Shown here: one piece after another, positions 53,327-61,305 of the stretch
Layout: each line of letters begins with the position of its first letter
How positions within the stretch are numbered: the stretch's first letter is position 1
Assembly (NCBI RefSeq): GCF_001995215.1
Contig: NZ_MUXN01000023.1
Span: forward strand, 166,748 to 230,747
Reading direction: 5' to 3'
DNA length: 64,000 bases
Origin: Amycolatopsis azurea DSM 43854
GTDB taxonomy: Bacteria; Actinomycetota; Actinomycetes; Mycobacteriales; Pseudonocardiaceae
Position numbers and translations under genes: made by a program
Notes under the pieces: generated by a model
What the model was told of the DNA's origin: nothing
Database searches by the model: none
What the model saw: only the letters and a program-made list of their open reading frames with translations

Positions 53327-54649
53327 CTACCGCCGCATGAACGGGGGAACGTCGACCTCGTCGTCCGACGGGTCGTCGTGCACCGGGGTGGCGCGACCGG
53401 GCAGGCTGCCGTGGGTCGAGTTCGACCCGATCGGGGAGTAGCCGCGCGAACCGCCGCCGGGCTGCGGGAGCCCGCCGGACAGCGAGCCGTTGCCCTCGTT
53501 ACGGGCGGACGGCATCGGCGAGTGCGTGCGCGGCGGCGCGACCGGGTAGCCGTTGGAACCGGTCGACGGCACCGGCGTGGCACCCGAAGGCGGGCTCTGC
53601 ACCGGCGTCGCCCCGCCACCGTTGACCTGGCCCGCCTGTGCGGACGCGGTCGAGTTCGCGCGAGAGCCGAACGTCGACGGGTCGAGCTTCTTGTGGGTCG
53701 GCGTCCCGGCGTCGAAACCGGCCGCGATCACGGTGACCCGGACCTCATCGCCGAGCGAGTCGTCGATGATCGTCCCGAAGATGATGTTGGCGTCGGGGTG
53801 CGCGGACTCCTGCACCAGCGACGCGGCCTCGTTGATCTCGAACAGGCCGAGGTCCGACCCGCCCGCGATCGACAGCAGCGCGCCGTGCGCCCCGTCCATC
53901 GAGGCTTCCAGCAGCGGCGAGTTGATCGCCTTCTCCGCCGCCTGGATCGCCCGGCCCTCGCCGCGCGCCGAGCCGATGCCCATCAGCGCGGAGCCCGCGC
54001 CGGACATGACGCTCTTGACGTCGGCGAAGTCCAGGTTGATCAGACCCGGCGTGGTGATCAGATCGGTGATGCCCTGGACACCCGAAAGCAGCACCTCGTC
54101 GGCCGAGCGGAACGCGTCCATCAGCGAGACGCCGATGTCGCCCAGCTGCAGCAGCCGGTCGTTCGGGATCACGATGAGCGTGTCGCATTCGTTGCGCAGC
54201 TGCTGGATGCCCTCTTCGGCCTGCTTGCTGCGGCGCTTGCCTTCGAAGGTGAACGGGCGGGTGACGACGCCGATGGTCAGCGCGCCGAGCTTCCGCGCGA
54301 TCTGGGCGACGACGGGCGCGCCACCGGTGCCGGTGCCACCACCCTCGCCCGCGGTCACGAACACCATGTCGGCGCCCTTGATGACCTCTTCGATCTCTTC
54401 GCGGTGGTCCTCGGCGGCCTTCTGCCCCACCTCGGGGGCGGCGCCGGCACCGAGGCCGCGGGTCAGTTCCCGGCCGATGTCGAGCTTGACGTCGGCGTCG
54501 GACATGAGCAGTGCCTGTGCGTCGGTGTTCACCGCGATGAACTCGACACCCTTGAGGCCGACCTCGATCATGCGGTTCACGGCGTTCACTCCGCCGCCGC
54601 CGATACCGACGACCTTGATCACCGCAAGGTAGTTGTGCGGGGGCGTCAT
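53327..54649 (-). CDS. ftsZ: FtsZ cell division GTPase
   Basis: This is a 440-residue tubulin homologue from ATG 54649. The tubulin signature GGGTGTG lies in TAGEGGGTGTGGAPVV, with the catalytic NLDFADVKSVM loop near residue 205. The GTPase and C-terminal globular domains cover about residues 1-315. A long Ser/Gly/Pro-rich linker is followed by the conserved tail DDEVDVPPFMRR, which binds SepF. It polymerises into the division ring. ftsQ is not upstream. Confidence 0.97.
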   Translation of the reverse strand: MTPPHNYLAVIKVVGIGGGGVNAVNRMIEVGLKGVEFIAVNTDAQALLMSDADVKLDIGRELTRGLGAGAAPEVGQKAAEDHREEIEEVIKGADMVFVTAGEGGGTGTGGAPVVAQIARKLGALTIGVVTRPFTFEGKRRSKQAEEGIQQLRNECDTLIVIPNDRLLQLGDIGVSLMDAFRSADEVLLSGVQGITDLITTPGLINLDFADVKSVMSGAGSALMGIGSARGEGRAIQAAEKAINSPLLEASMDGAHGALLSIAGGSDLGLFEINEAASLVQESAHPDANIIFGTIIDDSLGDEVRVTVIAAGFDAGTPTHKKLDPSTFGSRANSTASAQAGQVNGGGATPVQSPPSGATPVPSTGSNGYPVAPPRTHSPMPSARNEGNGSLSGGLPQPGGGSRGYSPIGSNSTHGSLPGRATPVHDDPSDDEVDVPPFMRR

Positions 54650-54899
54650 CGGAGCCGCCTTCCTGATCGTGTGTGCTCGTGCTGCCCGCCGGTCGCTGAG
54701 CCTGTGCCGAACCCTCGAGCTGAAGTTCAGATTGAGAGTTATGTCAACTGCCGACGTTGAAGCAGGACGGTATGCACCAGGCAGGCTCGAATCCAGTAGC
54801 CACGCCGTGTGTCGCAAAGGTGTTTTGCCACAACATGTTCGCGGGCGCAAGAGCGAGACCCGGTCGCAGCGGCGAACGGCGGCCTGGTACAAGCGAAGA
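54650..54899 (-). promoter_or_regulatory. ftsZ leader and candidate promoter
   Basis: This 250-bp gap contains no gene. On the minus strand TTGACA (54747-54742) is followed by TAACTCTCAATCTGAACTT, an AT-richer block that also contains an imperfect repeat of the AACTCT / GAGGGTT kind. It is a likely -35 region of an ftsZ promoter about 95 bp before the start codon. A clear -10 was not found. Confidence 0.45.
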
Positions 54900-55670
54900 T
54901 CAGGTCGGCATGGACATGACCATGACGACGTCCTTCGACGGCGATCCGGTCGGTGATCCGCCCGCCTGTTCGACGCTGAGCGCGAACTTCTCGGCACCGG
55001 CGAGCCCGTCGGCGACCAGCAGCGCACCGTCCTGACCACCGGAAATGAGCCCGGCGGGCTTGGGCGCGGTGCCCGGGTACATGAGCCAGGCCTGGTACGT
55101 CCGGCCCGGATCGTTTTTCGGCAGCTGCGCCGCCATGAAGACGAGCCGGTCCTTCGCGCGCGACATCATCACGGTCCCGCCGCCCCCGGCGGAGGTCTCG
55201 GCGTGCCCGGTCCGCAGATCGATGGCCGCGAGGACGTCGGCGACCGGGGCGTACCGGTCCGCGTACTGCGCGGCGCGTTCCCGCGCGGCGGTCAGCTGCG
55301 TGTGGTTCTCGTACGCGATACCGCCGAACACGGCGGTGCCCGCCAGCCCGACCACCGCCGCCGCGGCCGCGGCGATCGCCCAGCGCGGAGCGCGGCGCCG
55401 GTCCTTGAAACGTTCACCGGTCCCGGACCGCGTCTTCGGCGGCACCTGCCTGGTAGCCATCGCCTCCGCGAGCACCCGGCGCTTGAGCTCGGGCGGCGGG
55501 TCCTCGGCCATCGCGGCGCCGAGCCGGGTGGCGGTCATCTGGAGTTCGAGGACCTCCTGCGCGCACGAAGCGCACTCCCCGAGGTGCCGCTGGAACTGGG
55601 CACGCTCCACTTCGGACAGCGCGTCGACGGCGTAGGCCCCCGTGAGCGTGTGCATTTCGGGCATGGTCAT
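54900..55670 (-). CDS. rskA: RskA-like anti-sigma K factor
   Basis: This is a 256-residue protein. The N-terminal cytoplasmic anti-sigma domain has a zinc motif HxxxCxxC (H29, C33, C36). One TM helix (about residues 97-120) is followed by an extracytoplasmic RskA domain with DRLVFMAAQLPKNDPGRTYQAWLM. ATG 55670 overlaps the sigK stop in an ATGA junction. It should hold SigK until regulated proteolysis releases it; in mycobacteria the signal involves redox or metal state. Confidence 0.92.
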   Translation of the reverse strand: MTMPEMHTLTGAYAVDALSEVERAQFQRHLGECASCAQEVLELQMTATRLGAAMAEDPPPELKRRVLAEAMATRQVPPKTRSGTGERFKDRRRAPRWAIAAAAAAVVGLAGTAVFGGIAYENHTQLTAARERAAQYADRYAPVADVLAAIDLRTGHAETSAGGGGTVMMSRAKDRLVFMAAQLPKNDPGRTYQAWLMYPGTAPKPAGLISGGQDGALLVADGLAGAEKFALSVEQAGGSPTGSPSKDVVMVMSMPT

Positions 55671-56272
55671 GCCGTCACCCCCAAACAGTCCCGGAGCCTG
55701 ATCAGGCCGTCCCGGAGACGGGTCTTGATGGTTCCGTGCGGGGTCTGCAGCACCTCTGCGACCTCGCGATAGGTGTAGCCCTGGTAGTAGGCGAGCAGCA
55801 CGGATTCCCGTTGCAGCTCGGTGAGGCTCGTCAGGCACCGCCGCACCTGCGAACGTTCCCAGCGGGCCGCGACCGCCTCGGCCACCTCGTCGAAGGGCCG
55901 GGCGCGGGCGGCCTCGAAGGTCGCCTTGACCTCACGGTCCGAACTGGCCCGTGCCGACCGGACACGGTCGACGGCGCGGCGGTGCGCGAGCGTCATGGCC
56001 CAGTTCAGCGCGCTCCCCCGCTCCGGGGAGTAGCGCGTGGCGGTGCGCCACAGCTCCACCATGACCTCCTGGGTGACCTCTTCGGACTGTGCGGCGTCAC
56101 GCAGGATGCGCCGCACCAGGCCGAGGACCGGGCCCGCGAGCCGGTCGTACAAGGCGTCGAAGGCCCGCTCGTCCCCCTTGGCGACCCGGACGAGCAGGTC
56201 CTCGGCCGTCGGGCCCTGCGGTTCGTCGTCGGGAACGGGCGCCATCCGGCGGGGACGTGCCGATTCATCCAT
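55667..56272 (-). CDS. sigK: ECF sigma factor SigK
   Basis: This is a 201-residue ECF sigma factor from ATG 56272. Region 2 contains AAQSEEVTQEVMVELWRTATRY and region 4 contains YYQGYTYREVAEVLQTPHGTIKTRLRDGL. It overlaps both neighbours by a few bases (DUF1365 upstream, rskA downstream), so translation is coupled. The gene set around it matches the M. tuberculosis sigK locus (Rv0444c-Rv0449c), which supports the name. Confidence 0.93.
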   Translation of the reverse strand: MDESARPRRMAPVPDDEPQGPTAEDLLVRVAKGDERAFDALYDRLAGPVLGLVRRILRDAAQSEEVTQEVMVELWRTATRYSPERGSALNWAMTLAHRRAVDRVRSARASSDREVKATFEAARARPFDEVAEAVAARWERSQVRRCLTSLTELQRESVLLAYYQGYTYREVAEVLQTPHGTIKTRLRDGLIRLRDCLGVTA

Positions 56273-57005
56273 CAAGTCTGCCTCCGGCCGTCTGCGGCGT
56301 CCGCGGGGTCATCGGCGCCTTCTTCACCCACAGTTTGATCCCATGCCGCCGGATCAGCGCGGAGACCCGGTGCGGCATGAGCGGACGGGTGATCAGCAGC
56401 CGCACCAGCCACCTGGTGGTGGCCGGTCGCCGCACCCCGCGCAACGACGCGGTCAGCGGTGTCGTGTCCCCCTGGCGGAGGGCGATCTTGACCGAGAGCA
56501 GAGACTCCGGCTTCGGCACCTCCATCCGGTACTCGCCGTCCATCGACTGGAACGGCGAGACGTAGAACTCCTTGTCCGCGAAGGCGTTCCCGGCCGCGTC
56601 GGGCCGCAGGAGATACGCGTGCCTGCCCCGGTAGGTGTTGTGGACCTCGGCGACGACGCATTCGAGTCCGCCGTCCGGCCGATGGCACCAGTAGAGGGAG
56701 ATCGGATTGAAGTTGTGCCCGAGCACCCGCGCGCCGGCGAGCATCAGCACCCGGCCGCCCTGAAGGTCCACGCCGCGAGCCGCGAGCCAGCGGTCCAATT
56801 TGGACCGGATGCTGGAGGTGTCCCCGGGTGCGAAGTGGTCTCGCGGGTCGAAGCGGGCGAAGGGGCGAAGCCACCACGGCAGCTTCGGCAGCCTGTCGAG
56901 GTCGACGAACCACAGATAGACGCGGTGGGCGAACGAGATCGGCGGATCGTTGCGCCGGACGTGCGCCACCGTCGAGTCGTAGAGGACGGCCATGGCGGTC
57001 ACCAT
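56265..57005 (-). CDS. DUF1365 protein of the sigK locus
   Basis: This protein of about 246 residues contains AHRVYLWFVDLDRLPKL, GHNFNPISLYWCHRPDGGLECVVAEVHNTYRGRHAYLL and FYVSPFQSMDGEY, all typical of DUF1365. It always travels with the FAD amine-oxidase-like and cyclopropane-synthase genes and is thought to help modify fatty acids. Starts at ATG 57005 and ATG 56993 are both possible. It overlaps the FAD gene upstream and sigK downstream. Confidence 0.9.
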   Translation of the reverse strand: MVTAMAVLYDSTVAHVRRNDPPISFAHRVYLWFVDLDRLPKLPWWLRPFARFDPRDHFAPGDTSSIRSKLDRWLAARGVDLQGGRVLMLAGARVLGHNFNPISLYWCHRPDGGLECVVAEVHNTYRGRHAYLLRPDAAGNAFADKEFYVSPFQSMDGEYRMEVPKPESLLSVKIALRQGDTTPLTASLRGVRRPATTRWLVRLLITRPLMPHRVSALIRRHGIKLWVKKAPMTPRTPQTAGGRLDG

Positions 57006-58333
57006 CGCACCCCGAAGCTCTCGGCCGCGCGGACACCGGACGCGCAACCGTCCTCATGGAACCCCCAGCCGTGGTACGCGCCGGCGAAGGCGACCGTGCC
57101 GTCGTTGAGTTCGGGCAGACGGCGCTGGGCGGCCACGGAACCGGGCGTGTAGACGGGGTGCTCGTAGGTCATCCTGGCCAGCACCGAACCGTCGTCGGGG
57201 GCGGTGCCGGGATTGAGCGTGACGACGTAGCCGGTCGGCTCGTCGAGCCGCATCAGGCGGTTCATGTCGTAGGAGACCTGCACCGCGCCCGCGTTCGCGC
57301 CGCAGGCGGGGGTGGCGTAGTTCCAGCCCGCCCGCGCCGACTCGGCCGTCGGGAGCACGCCGGTGTCGGTGTGCAGCCACGCCTCATTACTGGAGTACCG
57401 GAACGAGCCGAGGACGTCGCGTTCGGCGTCGGTCGGCGCCGCGAGCAGCTTCAGCGCCTGGTCCGCGTGCGTGGCCAGGACGACCTTGTCGAGGCGGTGC
57501 CGGGTGTCGGCGTCGTCGCGGACTTCGATCCCCCGGCCGACGCGCTTGACCGAGCGGACCGGTGTCGACAGGTGGACGGCGGTCAGCTGCTTGGCGGCGA
57601 GGTCGACGTACTCGCGGGAGCCGCCGACGACGGTGCGCCACCTCGGCGACCCGCCGACCGACAGCATCCCGTGGTTGCGCAGGAACTCGAACAGGTAGCG
57701 CGCGGGGTACTGGAGCGTGTCGGTCCGGTCCGCCGACCAGACGGTCGAGACCACCGGGAGCATGAAGTGGTCGACGAAGTACTTCGTGTACCCGCCGATC
57801 GCGAGGAACGCGCCGAGCGTGACGTCTCCGGCCTCGGGCGATTCGAGGACGCGCTTCGCGTGCCGGTGGAAGCGCTTGACGTCGGCGAGCATCCGCAGGT
57901 AGCGCCCGCGGGCGACGTTGCGAGGCTGCGCGAACAGGCCTTTCAGCCCCTTGGCCCCGGCGTACTGGAGGCCGCAGCCGTCACAGCGGATGCTCATGGA
58001 CATCTCGGTGTCGCGGGTGGTGACGCCGAGTTCGCCGAACAGGCGCAGCAGATTCGGGTAGGTGCGCTCGTTGTGCACGATGAACCCGGAGTCGACGCCG
58101 ACGGTGCCGCCGTGCGCGCTCGGGACGTCGTGGGTGTGCGCGTGCCCGCCCAGCCTGTCGTCGGCTTCGAACAACAGCACTTCATAACGGCGTTGCAGCA
58201 GGTAGGCGGCCGTGAGGCCGGCCACGCCGCTGCCGATGACTCCGATGCGTAGACCCTTGGTGTGCACGAACGGGATTCGGAACAGGGGCCGGACCGGATT
58301 GGACCGGGTGAACCGGGGCATCACACGACCCAT
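56999..58333 (-). CDS. FAD-dependent amine-oxidase-like oxidoreductase of the sigK locus
   Basis: This is a 444-residue flavoprotein. The Rossmann motif GVIGSGVAGLTAAYLLQ lies near residues 31-47, followed by FEADDRLGGHAHTH. The C-terminal FAD-contact region reads GAYHGWGFHEDGCASGVRAA. It is homologous to Rv0449c and to plant/bacterial partners of cyclopropane-type fatty acid synthases, so a fatty-acid desaturation or reduction step is likely. ATG 58333 is separated from the divergent synthase by only 21-30 bp. Confidence 0.9.
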   Translation of the reverse strand: MGRVMPRFTRSNPVRPLFRIPFVHTKGLRIGVIGSGVAGLTAAYLLQRRYEVLLFEADDRLGGHAHTHDVPSAHGGTVGVDSGFIVHNERTYPNLLRLFGELGVTTRDTEMSMSIRCDGCGLQYAGAKGLKGLFAQPRNVARGRYLRMLADVKRFHRHAKRVLESPEAGDVTLGAFLAIGGYTKYFVDHFMLPVVSTVWSADRTDTLQYPARYLFEFLRNHGMLSVGGSPRWRTVVGGSREYVDLAAKQLTAVHLSTPVRSVKRVGRGIEVRDDADTRHRLDKVVLATHADQALKLLAAPTDAERDVLGSFRYSSNEAWLHTDTGVLPTAESARAGWNYATPACGANAGAVQVSYDMNRLMRLDEPTGYVVTLNPGTAPDDGSVLARMTYEHPVYTPGSVAAQRRLPELNDGTVAFAGAYHGWGFHEDGCASGVRAAESFGVRW

Positions 58334-58356
58334 CCTTTTCCTGTCCGGGGTCGAAT
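58330..58356 (+). promoter_or_regulatory. SigK-like promoter for the cyclopropane synthase homologue
   Basis: CCATCC (58330-58335) and TCGAAT (58351-58356) are 15 nt apart and closely resemble the mycobacterial SigK consensus as I recall it (CCATCC and CCGAAT). A start about 7 nt downstream would fall at ATG 58364, implying a leaderless mRNA. The -35 overlaps the first bases of the divergent FAD gene. Confidence 0.55.
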
Positions 58357-58363
58357 GACGACT

Positions 58364-59635
58364 ATGCCGAACAGTCCCGCGTCTCGCCTAGTGCCGTTCG
58401 TCGAGCGGCTCCTCGGCGGCTCCCTGCCGGTCGGTCTCCGTACCTGGGACGGCGTACGCGCCGGTCCGCCGGATGCCCCGACCGTGGTACTCCGCAACCG
58501 CCGTGCCCTGCGCCGTCTCCTCTACGCGCCCGGGGAATTGGGCCTGGCCAGAGCGTATGTCTCGGGCGATCTCGACGTCGAGGGCGACCTCGCCGAAGGA
58601 TTCCGCCGGATCTGGGCGCTGAGCCGCTCGGGTGCCGCGCGCGGCGCGAAGCTCGGCCCGCGGGAGTGGGCCGAGGCGCTGCGGATCGCGGTGAGCCTCG
58701 GCGTCGTCGGGCCGCCGCCCAAACCGCCCGCCGAGGAGGCCCGGCTGTCCGGGAAGCTGCACACCCTGCTCCGCGACAAGTCCGCCATCGCGCACCACTA
58801 CGACCTCGGCAACGCCTTCTACCAGCTGCTGATGGACGAATCGATGGCCTACTCGTCGGCGTACTGGACGTCCGAGGACGAGGGATACGACCTCGAACAG
58901 GCCCAGTGGGACAAACTCGAACTCATCTGCCGCAAGCTCGGGCTCCGGCCGGGGATGCGGCTGCTCGACGTCGGCTGCGGCTGGGGTTCGCTCCTGGTGC
59001 ACGCGGCGAAGCACCACGGCGTCCAGGCCGTCGGCATCACGCTGTCGGCGGAGCAGCTGCAACACATCCGAGGCCGCCTCGCCCAGCACGATCTGGAGGA
59101 CCGCGTCGAGGTCCGTCGTCAGGACTACCGTGAGCTGACCGACGAGCCGTTCGACGCGGTCGCCACCATCGAGATGGGCGAGCACGTCGGCGAGGAGAAC
59201 TACCCCGAGTACACACGGACCCTGTACCGGATGCTCAAGCCCACCGGGCGGCTGGTGCTCCAGCAGATGTCGCGTGGCGCGGTGGCGCCGGGCGGCGGCG
59301 CGTTCATCGAGCGCTACATCGCTCCTGACATGACCATGCGGCCGCTGAGCCGCACGCTCGGGCATCTGGAGACCGCAGGTTTCGAGATCCGCGACGTCCA
59401 CGCGCTGCGCGAGCACTACGTGCGTACGGTCCGGGCATGGGAGAAAACGCTCGAGAGCAACTGGGACGACGTCGTGGCGCTGATCGGTGAGTCCGGCGCG
59501 CGGGTCTGGCGGCTCTACCTGGTCGGCGGCGCGCTCGCGTTCGAGGAGAACAGGATGGGCGTGGACCAGATCCTCGCGGTCCGCTCGTCCGACGCCGGCC
59601 TGAGCGCGCTGCCCGCCACCCGGGAGTGGTCCTGA
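58364..59635 (+). CDS. cyclopropane-fatty-acyl-phospholipid synthase family methyltransferase (UfaA1-like)
   Basis: This protein of about 423 residues is a SAM-dependent lipid methyltransferase. Motif I is LLDVGCGWGSLLVHAAKHH, and IAHHYDLGNAFYQLLMDESMAYS precedes it, as in Cfa enzymes. ATIEMGEHVGEENYPEY carries the conserved Glu region. I chose ATG 58364 because the other ATG (58355) overlaps the predicted -10. The probable reaction is addition of a methylene or methyl group to an unsaturated acyl chain, as for tuberculostearic-type lipids. Its stop overlaps the DUF1295 gene (TGATG). Confidence 0.93.
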   Translation: MPNSPASRLVPFVERLLGGSLPVGLRTWDGVRAGPPDAPTVVLRNRRALRRLLYAPGELGLARAYVSGDLDVEGDLAEGFRRIWALSRSGAARGAKLGPREWAEALRIAVSLGVVGPPPKPPAEEARLSGKLHTLLRDKSAIAHHYDLGNAFYQLLMDESMAYSSAYWTSEDEGYDLEQAQWDKLELICRKLGLRPGMRLLDVGCGWGSLLVHAAKHHGVQAVGITLSAEQLQHIRGRLAQHDLEDRVEVRRQDYRELTDEPFDAVATIEMGEHVGEENYPEYTRTLYRMLKPTGRLVLQQMSRGAVAPGGGAFIERYIAPDMTMRPLSRTLGHLETAGFEIRDVHALREHYVRTVRAWEKTLESNWDDVVALIGESGARVWRLYLVGGALAFEENRMGVDQILAVRSSDAGLSALPATREWS

Positions 59636-60420
59636 TGCCGCTCGGAGGGACCCTCGCGGTCACGGCGGGCGCGACGCTCGTGGCCTTCGTCGTCACCTTC
59701 GGCATCGCCCGGTGGCGCGAGCGGTACGACACCGTCGACACGCTCTGGGGGCCTGGCTTCGCGCTCGTCGCGGTGGTCGCGGCCCCGCTCGGGGACGGGT
59801 CGCCGGTGCTGCGCGTGGTCACCGCGCTGCTGACCGCTGTCTGGGGGGTACGCCTCGGCGTCCACCTCCACCTGCGCAACCACAAGCTGCCCGAAGACCC
59901 GCGTTACGTGCGGATGGTGGAGAGCGCCGGCCCGAATCCGGCGCTCAAGCTGTTCGTCCGTGTCTATCTGGTCCAGGCGGTGGTGCTCTGGTTCGTCTCG
60001 CTGCCGGTCCAGTTCGCGATGTACGGCGACTCCTTCGGCGTGACGGCGTGGCTCGGCGTCGCGGTGTGGCTGGTCGGCTTCGGGTTCGAGACGATCGGTG
60101 ACGACCAGCTGCGCCGCTTCAAGGCCGACCCCGGCAACAAGGGGAAGGTCCTCGACAGCGGGCTGTGGCGCTACACCCGGCATCCCAACTACTTCGGGGA
60201 CGCGTGCGTGTGGTGGGGCCTGTACCTGCTGGCGTGTTCGAGCTGGGTGGGGGCGGCGACGATCCTGTCGCCGATCGCGATGACGTACACGCTGGCCAAG
60301 GGAACCGGAAAACCTTTGCTGGAGAAGGGTTTGCAGCGGTCCCGGCCGGGATACGCGACATACGTCGAGCGGACCAGCGGGTTCTTCCCGCTGCCCCCTC
60401 GCCGCGGACGCGTCTCCTGA
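59635..60420 (+). CDS. DUF1295 membrane protein of the sigK locus
   Basis: This is a 261-residue steroid-reductase-like membrane protein with about six TM helices. LWRYTRHPNYFGDACVWWG is the DUF1295 signature, similar to the NADPH-binding region of isoprenylcysteine methyltransferases and 5-alpha reductases. ATG 59635 overlaps the stop of the synthase in TGATG, with GGGAG 8 bases upstream. Homologue Rv0446c has the same neighbours. It probably reduces a lipid double bond or exomethylene group. Confidence 0.9.
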   Translation: MPLGGTLAVTAGATLVAFVVTFGIARWRERYDTVDTLWGPGFALVAVVAAPLGDGSPVLRVVTALLTAVWGVRLGVHLHLRNHKLPEDPRYVRMVESAGPNPALKLFVRVYLVQAVVLWFVSLPVQFAMYGDSFGVTAWLGVAVWLVGFGFETIGDDQLRRFKADPGNKGKVLDSGLWRYTRHPNYFGDACVWWGLYLLACSSWVGAATILSPIAMTYTLAKGTGKPLLEKGLQRSRPGYATYVERTSGFFPLPPRRGRVS

Positions 60421-60422
60421 GG

Positions 60423-60465
60423 TCGGCCGGCAAGGTGAGGAACGCGCGCGTTTCTTGCCGGCCGA
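60423..60465 (+). terminator. terminator after the DUF1295 gene
   Basis: TCGGCCGGCAAG (60423-60434) and CTTGCCGGCCGA (60454-60465) are perfect 12-bp arms with a 19-nt loop. They begin 3 bp after the stop codon. There is no T-run. Confidence 0.65.
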
Positions 60466-60574
60466 AGGCCTCGGATTTGCGGAGGCGGGCCGCCGTCAAG
60501 GCCGAGTGAGTGACCACCCGTACCGCGTCCCGGCTACGGAAATCCGACAGCGCGCTCAGAGCGACACTGCAAGC

Positions 60575-61084
60575 TCACTCCCCGGTGAGACCGTCGATCA
60601 TCTCGCGCAGCAGGTCGAGGTGGCCGGCGTGCCTGCCGGTCTCCTCGACCATGTGCGCGACCACGAACCGGACGTTGACCTCGCGATCCCCGCGGAAGGG
60701 GACCTTGTCGTCCAGGTCCATCCCCGCGACGACCTTGCGGCTCCGCTCGCACTCGGCCTCGTAGGCGGCGATCAGCTGCTCGATCGGGGTCTGCATGGCG
60801 ACCCGGAACTCGGCGTCGGGGTCGGCTTCGAGAGCCTCCTTCCAGAGGTCCTCCTGCCCGTTGAGCACCACGTTGAACCAGTACTGCTCGACCAGGGTCA
60901 GATGCCCGAGCAGACCGGCGACGGTGGTCAGCTCGCTGGGCACGAGCGCCCGCCGGGCCTGCTCGTCGGTGAGGCCGGAGCACTTCCACACCACGGTGGC
61001 GCGGAGGAAGTCGAGAAAGCCGTTCAGCTGGGTGCGCTCGTCGCCGGTGAGCGGCGGTTCGGGACGCTTGGGTTCTTCGGTCAT
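60575..61084 (-). CDS. DinB-like (DUF664) protein
   Basis: This is a 169-residue four-helix protein from ATG 61084; the frame is open to 61153. FLRATVVWKCSGLTDEQARRAL, GHLTLVEQYWFNVVL and MVEETGRHAGHLDLLREMIDG hold the His ligands of the DinB/YfiT metal site. Relatives include mycothiol-dependent S-transferases, but the substrate is unknown. The 150 bases upstream of its stop contain only the DUF1295 terminator. Confidence 0.87.
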   Translation of the reverse strand: MTEEPKRPEPPLTGDERTQLNGFLDFLRATVVWKCSGLTDEQARRALVPSELTTVAGLLGHLTLVEQYWFNVVLNGQEDLWKEALEADPDAEFRVAMQTPIEQLIAAYEAECERSRKVVAGMDLDDKVPFRGDREVNVRFVVAHMVEETGRHAGHLDLLREMIDGLTGE

Positions 61085-61230
61085 GGTCGTGCAGTCTGCC
61101 GGTTTCCTCCGATGATCCGCCATCGAGATACCGCCGGACACCCTGTCCACCATCTGCCGCAGAGCCGTGGTCCATGTCCGAACGTGATCCCATCGTTCGA
61201 GTGAAACCAGCGGTAGTTAGCGCCCCGGAA

Positions 61231-61256
61231 ACATGACGACCACCCGCCCGTCATGT
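61231..61256. promoter_or_regulatory. 8-bp dyad upstream of the acyltransferase gene
   Basis: ACATGACG (61231-61238) and CGTCATGT (61249-61256) are separated by 10 bp and lie 49 bp before the WS/DGAT start. Operator function is a guess from position and symmetry. The rest of the 61085-61305 gap shows nothing recognisable. Confidence 0.4.
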
Positions 61257-61305
61257 CAGGCTGGTGCAGTTGTATCCATCACCGGAGTACCGAGAAAGGT
61301 CACTG

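Noticed and set aside
54784..54794. GGCTCGAATCC, similar to a tRNA T-loop
   Set aside because: The flanks do not pair as a T-arm and no acceptor, D or anticodon arm is present.
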